From contig JAJEKV010000058.1 in assembly GCA_021234155.1 (NCBI GenBank), positions 1,174,987-1,238,986 of the forward strand: DNA of 64,000 nucleotides, written 5' to 3'. The notes below the pieces were generated by a model. The model saw only the letters and a program-made list of their open reading frames with translations. It made no database searches and was not told the DNA's origin. Positions 55,501 to 64,000 of the stretch are shown piece by piece. Within the stretch, counting starts at the first letter, position 1. Each line of letters starts with the position of its first letter. The position numbers and the translations under genes are program-made. Source of the stretch: Isoetes taiwanensis (lineage: Eukaryota; Streptophyta; Lycopodiopsida; Isoetales; Isoetaceae).

Positions 55501-58500
55501 TAACTTTAGCTGTAACCTACCTTTAGCTGCCTGGTTAATCCTTCAATATCAGGAGAAATGTACCCCAAACAATCATCACAGTTAGGATGATCCTCCAACT
55601 TCCCCATCATGTGAACGACCAAATGGGGCGTTTTTTTTAAAAAGGTAACAACCAAATGGAACGTTTTTTAAGCAAAGATCATAGAGTATACCTTGTTTGT
55701 AGAAATCAGCAACTCCGGCTCACATGACTACCATATGCAAATATTACGAATATTCTTCCATCTCATTGCAAATATTAGAATCATCGCGTGCTACATAGCA
55801 GTACAACGACAACACCGATTGGTGAAGGTCGCTTTTATTTAAAAAAGGAGAATGCCATCCCCGCCACACTTATTTCCAGCATTTGGAGCATTCTATGAGA
55901 TCAAATCATGACAAATAATATTATCAAGCGGTTGTGGCGCCCATCAAATCCACACCACCGCCATAGGGTTGGATTGATATAACACAAAATCTCTCAAAAA
56001 CTCTTGCATTTACCATATATCTCATAACAAAATCTGAGAATGGAATGAAAAAGCTGTAGACCCTATATTTACAAGAATGTCCTATGAGAGCCATCGACAT
56101 ACCAAATTACTAGAGACATGCAATATACACATTGAATAGAAAGTATCCGAAAGAAAATATATCATATTAATCTCATATCCCTGTGTACACTCATTTACTT
56201 GCTCTCCGCCAAGTGTAGGCAATACTTCCACGGCTACAAAATACATGAAACATAATTGGTAATAGGCTCATTTTAGATTTCGCCCTCTTTCTTTTATCAC
56301 ACCTGCAATCCCCTTTCTTTGAAACCATACACCTTTTCTTGCCATTGGGCTTCCTTCTCCTCCATACAACCTTCTTCCTAACGACCATTAAAATGTTCTT
56401 TTTTTGGATGGTCTTCTTCCTCATTTGCTTTCGATGCCACACTTGCCAATGTTTTGATGTCATTTGTGGCGGTGAATCAATGATGTGTTAGGTATTAAGC
56501 AAAGGTAAATGGTACAAATTGCAATCATTTGCATCAGCAATCAATTCAATCTTTGCACATACTACAAGATGTGAATAGCAATTGACATCGGCATATGGTC
56601 TAGAAGCTCATACTTACAGCCGTAGATGCACTTGTAGTACTTACACAGTCAAAATGACTTCACGCTTCTTGAACTTAGAGCCCCAAAAATCTTTGAGGCA
56701 GCTTTGCACAACGTGCTTTTGTTTAGAACATTTGTGATCAAAAAGTGACATTTTCTTCATTGTTGAAAGCTTTCGCATTGATTGCAAAATTGTCACCAAC
56801 TTCTACAAGCTCAGCCTTCCTTTAGTTATCCCCTTATATTGCACATGGTTTATAGATGTTTCCTTGTACGATGTATAAAGCTTCAACTCGGAATATGTGT
56901 ATCGTCCCAATCTTTTGCATGCTTACATCTATTCCCACTGACCCCTTCCAACAACTAGCACAAAAGCAAGACAAGGAATTTGTGAGCAACCATTGTGGGC
57001 TGTTTTGGAGAATGGTCTTATAGTATGTATTTTCTTAGTCCCTTCGGTTTCGCACGTCAAATCTTATTGTTCTACACACTTCTCCCACCTTCACAAGCCA
57101 AAAGTACCTACATATAAACATGAAGCACATTAGCAAAACCCAAAGTTTGGTTTTGCATGTAAAGTTCCACAAAGACCAAAATTCATACCTTAAGATAATA
57201 TTGTCTTCTTTGCTCTTCACTTTGAAATTACCAATTTAAGAATTGCACCGTCCTCGGCATTCCTTAAAGGCTACTTTCTCTCTTCAACAACATTTAAATT
57301 AGGTATTCTCTTTATGACAGCCCGGTACGCCGTCATGTTCCCCCTTGCCATGGCAAAGATGCAAAAAAATTCCATTCTATCTTCCTTCCAGTGGATTGAA
57401 AGGACCTGCCCAAGTAATAGAAACATCGCGGAAGACTTGAGCTACGCTGACCTATGACCGTCGACGAGGAATACATGCTTGTAGATGTTTTACACCTTTA
57501 CTTCTCAAGAATTGACGTATGCCACGAAGGCAATCTTTGCACAAAGGAAGGTGTCGTGTTCTCGGTCATCCAGAAATATAGAAGTGTGTTTCTTTAACCA
57601 ACTACGGTCAACTACAAATATTAGGAGTCTCTTCTTTATTTGCATGCATAGGTGATGAACAAGTATGGAACATTGATCATTGTGCCAATGCATAGGTTTG
57701 AACCTCTGCTGAATTTTAAATGTGTAATAATACCTGCGAAGTCTATAGCCCGAAACAATGGTACCTTCGGGAAATGTTTGCAAACACAATTTGAGCTTAC
57801 GCTTGCCACCTTGCGATTAATTGTGAGGAATGGTGCTTGATCACCTTATCCGCATGTACACCATGAACCGTGCAATGATGTGGCTTTAAAACCAACCTCA
57901 TAGTCCTTGGTTTTGACAATGGTTTACCACCGGCATCCTTGATGAAGGTTTCTTTGACTGAAAGAAATAGAGAATCAATCATAGAATAGGAGGAGCATTT
58001 TTTCACATCATCTGTCACATCTAGTGAAGATCAACTATAATTGAAGATCAACTAGCTTGTAAGCAAAGAATAGGAGGAGCATTTTCACATCTATTCTTGG
58101 CAGCCACAACACAACAATAACATTGTTTCTCTAATAACATTGCTTTCTAATGACATTCTTGTCTTGGAGTGCACTTGATTCACTTAAACAATCATAAGAT
58201 AGATAAGTATAGAGTTTTTAACCTCTAATACAATCCGGCTGACCATGCTAATTTGGACAAATTCTCTAACATGCAAACTTGTAACAAAAAAAGCCAGACT
58301 GCTTGGTGGACAAAATCTGCCCTAACATGTAAAGCGCTAAAAAAAGCCATGCTAATTTCCAAATCTGCCCTAAACAATACGAAGAAGGCCAAGCAATTAT
58401 AATTGCTCACCTTCTCGAGAGTTCTTCCATTCAAAACATCATCCCTTTTGCTCTTTTCTTTGGGGCATTTATTGAAAGATTTTTAGCCCACAGTGGTTTG

Positions 58501-60219
58501 CATTCCATTGCCAAACATGTTGGCTTGTACCAATCCCGGCGTCTTCATTCTTACGGCAAACCATAGTTTTCCACATATCAACGACCTTCTTGAATGTCTT
58601 ATTCTTTGCCTTCACAAATTGGACCTGGTCCTGAAACAACACATTTGCATTGACAACTTGCACCATGAATGTTGAATCTCGTCTTATTTTATTCCTTTTG
58701 CACTTTTCCTAACGAATTCCATTTTCATGTGATATATGCAACAACATGTTTCCCTCTCTTTAAGTCTTCTCACAAATTTAGGTTTCAAACTTTTGAAAAC
58801 CTCAGTCCTATCTTCATACTCGGATGTTCAGCTTGAATCTCTAAAAGAACATGACACCGCAATACAATAAGCAATTACTATTAAACTTTTGTCTTTGTAA
58901 TAAACAACAAGCGTTAGCATACGAGTCTCTTCGGATAATTGGATTGGTTTATGTTATAAAGGCTTTTGCGGTTTAACACCATTATTTTGTCGTCTCAATT
59001 TAATGACTTGCCTTTTGTTTTGGAGACACTCTTGTTTGATTTTAAAAAATTGTATACCTTTTCACGGTCTTCATCACTTAACTGTCGGATCTGGCCTTAT
59101 TCTTAAACATAGACCATGGTCCTCCAAAGTCAACAATCTTCTTCTTATCTAGAAGCAGCATAGACAGCCTTTCTTCTCAAATTCAATACTTTTTAAGCTT
59201 TGCTGCCCTATTGCTTTCTGCTCATTTCTGACCATCATCAAGGTAGATGCTCTTGCATGGTTAATGTCTTGTGTCTGCCTCGTTTCTTGTTATCAAGGTA
59301 TTCTTCACATTCTCAACTACATGTTTGTACAGATTTAAATTCTTATTGCCAATAAAGCCAAATTAGGAAACCATTTCTGGATATGACCTCCTCCCTATCA
59401 TTTGAATCATAATTTTGGCATATCTTATTTACAAAATCCACAATAAGCTTAGCATCTTTTGTTTTTTTCTAGTAGAAGGTTTTTCCTTGTCTTTGCCATC
59501 GTCTTCTCCTACCATCATAATTTCTGATTGCCTCTTCCTCTTCTTGGCTCTCTGTATTCTCCTTCTAGCATTAGATTCTCACATTTTATCTTTGATATTA
59601 GGGATACACAATTGCAAAGCTTTACCACATTTATCCAAACATGGTTCTATATTTTCCAAATTCTTGTTAAGAGGCTGGAGAAGACAATACCTCGGACAAA
59701 TTTGGTTCCATGGTGTGCATCTCATTTTTCATTTCATTCCTGTCTTCATTTTCATTGGTATCTTCATACGCACTTCAAATCTTGCAAGAGATTCAACAAT
59801 AAATTCCCAAGGATCTTGCAATGTCCTGCGGATCTTCATTTCCAAATCGTCTTTGCAAATTCAGCGACATATTGAACAAAACAAATCCATGACATACCAA
59901 ACAATTGCATGAAGGCGAGAAAACACAAAAATCGAACCACAATTCCATTTCAAAATTCTATTCTGGATTTAACGCAATCCAAAACTAAGCGGGAGCCGGA
60001 GAAAGCAGAATCCTCCTACTTGGGATTGATGACGCGCTGCAACGAAATTCTAATTCACAGGCCATCGAAGACCCTAGCGTCAAAACCAAACCGTCACTTA
60101 GTGTTCTTGGCGGGCCCAAAAAATTTGAAAAATGGCTAAAAAGCACCCCTAAGCACAATGTGTATTTGACAAATGTCCCCACCTATGCGCTTTCACCTTT
60201 AACATGTCGCCGGTAACCA
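52532..60219. other. AT-rich region with coding-like scraps, no supported gene
   Basis: Short frames only. Possible scraps are 53490-53723 minus (WNNPNVRRVNAAAHLPMDKK), 54542-54730 plus (SLVLDPEEIQDKAISIILLC), 56191-56463 minus (90 codons, very Lys/Arg-rich) and 57505-57789 minus (SWLKKHTSIFLDDREHDTFL, perhaps from a transposase). None has a diagnostic motif. A 24-bp direct repeat containing TGGCATATGGGTGGAGTT lies at about 53234-53278, and AAATCTGCCCTAA recurs at 58313 and 58367. Confidence 0.4.
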
Positions 60220-62239
60220 TTTCTAAAGCTATTGATTTTAGCTCTAAATCGATCTAGATTCTTTGGTTGTCTTTATGTAAACATAAATATCCTCTTGGTT
60301 GCCAGATACACTATTATTATTTCGATCAAGATAGTTTAATCCTAGGTAAATATTTGGTTGATTGGAGACATTTAAAAGCGCATTCTGATGGATATCCATG
60401 AGCAATACCATTTCTTAAGGCCTAGTTTGCAATACTATAAAGTCACATGGGTAAAGGAATCTATTGAACTACATTTTTGGGCGCTGTATTTTCCTACTTG
60501 ACAAAATAGCTCTTTTCTCTTTGCATAAACATGTTAATCCTTAACAAAATGGCATAGCACCAAGGTGGACTTCTCATACAAACTCGGGCATCTGAGACTT
60601 TTCATTGCATGTAGCCATTATGTTTTTAGAAGGATTCACTTAGTGCATGGAAATCTTGAGATTGGGAGTTTTTATATCAATGAGATCATAAATAGCATTC
60701 TTATTTACGATCTCAAATATGTATGAACTTGGATGTCACATCCACAGTCAGGAGAATTCTTTTAATAATGGAACAATAAATTACAAGGTACCTTAAATCA
60801 AAGGACAGAAACCATTACCATTATTTTTTAGTTTACAAATGCCCCAAGTGCTCGACTACTTTGTCCGATGAATGCAAAAGAATTAACATCATACGAAGTG
60901 TAAATCACAAGTATGTAATATTTATTCTAATCCATCACATGTAAATTGTACACTACAATGTTCAAACCAACGATTGCCCAATTTATGCCCAGCAATGCTG
61001 GGCACCATTACTAGTGTTAGCTTGTCAAACTATATATAGAAACATTTAAGTATTGCCAATTAAAACCACTCCCAAGCCATCCACATATTGGAAAAAACCA
61101 TTAAACATGTCTTCTCTACTCTCCAATGTTGTAAACCGCATAATCAACAACCCGCGACCCACGGATGTCAAACTAGTACTAAAACCAACATAAAACTTTC
61201 ATTAAACAATGGCAGAATATAAAACTCTTGTGCAAAACCACATTCTCTTTTTAAAAACCACTATACTAGGTGGTTTTGTTGATAAAGTATTTTTGCATAT
61301 AAAACCACTATCATAGTGGTTTTGTAGTAATTATCTATGATAGTTAAATTTTTGGGTGCCTTATGATGGGTCTGTCCCATTCACTTTATATTGCATGTGT
61401 GTTAAGTAGAACATACGAAATAAGAAAGAAAAAGTTATCCTATAAATGTACTAGCAACACTATCGGATAACAAAAGATGTCAACAACATGAAACAATTGA
61501 TTGTCATAGTTAGATTGTGGAATAGAGCAGTATATTTAGAATGTCCTTTGGAATCTCAAACAATTGGAAAAATGTACCACGTCACCAACCACCGCCAATT
61601 TTCTTGAATCTTTTGTCTTTTTCTAATTCAAACTTGTTCTTGATTCAATCCATCAGAAATTCCCCATCGATCCGAATTTGCTCTCTTCATCTTGCTTGCC
61701 TGTGGGGCCTAGCAATCATCCTATTCCCCATCGATTACCTTTGTATGGATACTAAACTCTTCACAATCTTGAAAGGGGGAAAAGCAATTTAGTGTGGTTT
61801 TCTCTCTACGGAGCTCATTCAAACTTTGGGAATAAACTTGTCCTTCATCAATACTTTCGAATCCTTATTTGTTCCGAGTACACTATTACACCAAACACAA
61901 AAAGAATTAGAGTATGAGATCATTGAATCTTAGATGCTTTGGAATTCACGAGGCAAAGAAATATCTCAGCAACAACAATCTTTCAAGTTTTCTGCGTGAA
62001 TGAATGACGAAGAAAAATTAGGTGAAGATCTACTCAGATTGATGCAATGTAATGGATGCTCTCAAGGTATTTTGGCAAATTTATGGTTTTTTCTCTTGTA
62101 TTGTCTCTTTGATCTTTCTCTGCATCCCCTCTGTTTTAGCCATTCTCTTTTTTCCTTATCCTTTTCCGTTAGATTAATGGCTATATTTCCCCAAAAAAAT
62201 AAATCTTTGATTGATTTCGTCAGCCCCTAAGCTCATCCT
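60220..62239. other. AT-rich stretch with a Helitron end and hairpins
   Basis: Besides the Helitron terminus at 60986-61014, two neighbouring stems occur: AAACCACTAT...ATAGTGGTTT at about 61302-61326 and a similar, weaker one at about 61255-61280. No gene is supported. Confidence 0.4.
60986..61014 (+). mobile_element. Helitron 3' terminus 3
   Basis: A perfect 8-bp stem, TGCCCAGC/GCTGGGCA with loop AAT, is followed by CCATTA and CTAG (61011-61014), then T. This is the cleanest of the three termini and shares TATGCCCA.CAATGCTGGGCA with terminus 2. Confidence 0.8.
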
Positions 62240-63094
62240 CCCTCTCTTTTATTTCACAACTTCATGCTCCTTCCTGCTGCTACCAGAGACGATCTTCTTG
62301 CTCAGTTAAGTACACTCCACCTTGATCCTTCAAAATTTATCAAATTTGGGGATTTCTCTAATCCTAATGTTCTTACCAAGATGATAACAGGGGTCAAATG
62401 CACCTAAAAATCAGATAAGAGTGAGCTGCTGTGCCCTCAATCAGGAGTTGCAGGTCATATCCTACAGGGATAATTTAACCCGACTCCCAAAATGATCTGG
62501 TTTGAATCTATGGCTCTATATGATACTCCCAAACCTCCACAATGATTGGAAAAGAATCAATGGCGATACAAGGAGAATTCAAAAGAAGAAGGAAGCAAGA
62601 AAACAAAAGAGCCACATATCTACAAGTTCATCCAGGATCTCGGATCACCAACACTCATCCTCCCTAGCAAACAAAATGGAATCAAGGTTTTGAACAAGGT
62701 ATCTTCATCAAAAGAAAATCTCCCATCAGTCCAGCTTGGAAAAGGAAAGTATGCCAAATGATCAAGCAATTAAAAAGTTCTTGGAGTCCTCTCAATTTCC
62801 TTTGTCGACAAAGCAAATATTGAACACAATAGAAATTTGCTAAGCGGGGGGAAAGGCAAAGCTCCTGAATTGCGGAAAAAGATTGATTTACCTGAAAACT
62901 CTATCATGCATTCTCACGGGACTCTAGAAAATCTACAAGTGTCAACCTTTACCAACCAATGGCTCACAAGCTCTTCATCTTACGACATCAAAATTGACTC
63001 AAGGAAGACAAGGCCTAAAGTCGAAGGTTTGAATATGGTTTCATTAATTAAAGAAAAGGTAATGCTCTTCTCAAACAAAAAAAACTTCCTTTAG
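62240..63094 (+). pseudogene. Decayed coding-like region, unidentified
   Basis: Successive plus-strand frames read as one protein interrupted by stops and frame changes. 62285-62406 gives LLAQLSTLHLDPSKFIKFGD then FSNPNVLTKMITGVKCT. 62546-62761 gives PHIYKFIQDLGSPTLILPSK. 62837-63094 gives APELRKKIDLPENSIMHSHG. Composition is Lys/Ser-rich and mostly hydrophilic. It may be a plant retrotransposon ORF1, but no zinc knuckle or RT follows within the window. Confidence 0.35.
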
Positions 63095-63814
63095 TCTTGA
63101 GCATAGATCCCTCGGTTTGATCACTTTCGAAGGAAAGTGGATCTCATAATGATGAATGCTGGCGATGAAAATAAACACGAAGATTACTGGGGGTGACAAT
63201 ATCCTGAGAAACCAATGATCACAAAATGCTTTCGAACACATATGCTATTTTAGCCTGCATTTACGAGGATCTTTTTGATGATCAGGTTAACTGATCCAAC
63301 CTCTCCCTCTAACAAATTCCCAAATGCAATCCCCAAGCCACCTCTCATCCCACTCTCCCATCAAATCCTATCATATCTACTATTCCTCCACCTCCATTTG
63401 AAATGCGGCCATGAACAACCCACTAACATGTCTTGACCTCCTTGATTTAACTCAAACTATTTCCTCCCATCCAAAAAGTGCCACTATTTCCCACAGATAG
63501 CTCTACAACTTCAGCAATTGGTTGAAATGCGGGAAGTGTATCGAGATACCCACTTGCAGTAACGAATGTAATAAATGGCGAGAATAGTAGTATCGGGGAT
63601 ATATCAACTGTTGGGAAAAAAGCACGCTACATGAGGATGTTATACTTGATTGTTTCAGCAAAAAGATACTCGAAACTCCACGGGATCTCATTCAAAATGT
63701 GCACTCGTCAACAACAACAGTTCCACAAGCCCCATTTGGATCTGCCGGATGCTACCGCTTGACCACAATATTCCCGAGGCAAGATCTTTCCTTAACAAAC
63801 CTTGAATTTGATTC

Positions 63815-63858
<44 letters not shown>

Positions 63859-64000
63859 AAAATATCTTGATTTCTACTTCTACAAACTCAGCTCTATTGC
63901 TTTAAACTCTGCTAATATAGATTGTTTGTAAATCAAGTTTTGGAAATGCCATCACCATGCGGAGAATCTTTTCGATCATATAAACTCTGATGACATAAAT
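63095..64000. other. Unassigned right end
   Basis: Possible continuation of the decayed frame to the left; Pro/Ser-rich plus-strand frames at 63290-63500 have several stops. Nothing else was seen apart from the (AAT)n microsatellite. Confidence 0.35.
63818..63857 (+). repeat. (AAT)n microsatellite, about 13 units
   Basis: An uninterrupted run of TAA/AAT trinucleotides. Confidence 0.97.

Noticed and set aside
56191-56463. Basic nuclear protein gene on the minus strand
   Set aside because: A Lys/Arg-rich frame in A/T-rich DNA with no recognisable motif or neighbouring exon; probably chance.
1-64000. tRNA, rRNA or other structural RNA genes
   Set aside because: No cloverleaf with anticodon arm and TTC-type loop, and no rRNA-like segment, could be found by reading; a covariance-model scan would be decisive.

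Overview
The window reads as intergenic, repeat-dominated DNA from a large-genome land plant. The evidence is an L1-type LINE, a Ty3/gypsy chromovirus with an initiator-Met-tRNA type primer site, a CACTA (tnp2) transposase remnant, three Helitron 3' ends, several MITE/foldback elements, a nepenthesin-type aspartic protease and relics of a SUVR5-like histone methyltransferase gene. Nothing bacterial was seen (no operons, CRISPR or Shine-Dalgarno-led genes). A non-seed plant such as a fern is possible, because the LINE ORF1 looks like coiled coil plus Transposase_22 rather than the usual seed-plant zinc-knuckle type. This is weak inference and the species cannot be named from the sequence.

Layout. 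121-5110: near full-length but frame-broken LINE on the minus strand, ending in a (TTCC)n tail. 7203-8396: tandem MITE copies, one carrying a LINE/SINE-like 3' fragment; a partial inverted copy lies at 9047-9098. 9099-11018: CT-rich unassigned DNA. 11019-22918: a 12-kb chromovirus on the minus strand, with a 1.9-kb 5' LTR at the right that holds a 321-bp MITE, three unexplained ORFs between the primer site and gag, gag-pol with chromodomain, and a 3' LTR cut down to 162 bp. 22919-31800: gene-fragment-like exons, a 105-bp hairpin MITE, minisatellites and one Helitron end. 33750-37000: palindrome cluster, 550-bp foldback element, a Helitron end and a 200-bp near-perfect hairpin.

37448-38763: the only well-supported protein-coding gene, a secreted aspartic protease. 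Its catalytic part is intact, but one frameshift lies between propeptide and mature region. 39750-40708: a LINE/SINE-type 3' end next to a CACTA transposase relic. 41960-45240: minus-strand exon relics, including SUVR5-like pre-SET pieces and a SAM-domain exon. 45375-48363: compound microsatellite followed by a composite satellite (two 490-bp A units, then seven about 310-bp B units). 49845-52531: a compact non-autonomous LTR retrotransposon. 52532-64000: AT-rich DNA with coding-like scraps, a third Helitron end and an (AAT)n microsatellite.

The genes do not form a pathway. The window is a record of nested transposition. Frame breaks are very common in every element; part of this could be assembly indel error rather than decay, which raw reads could settle.
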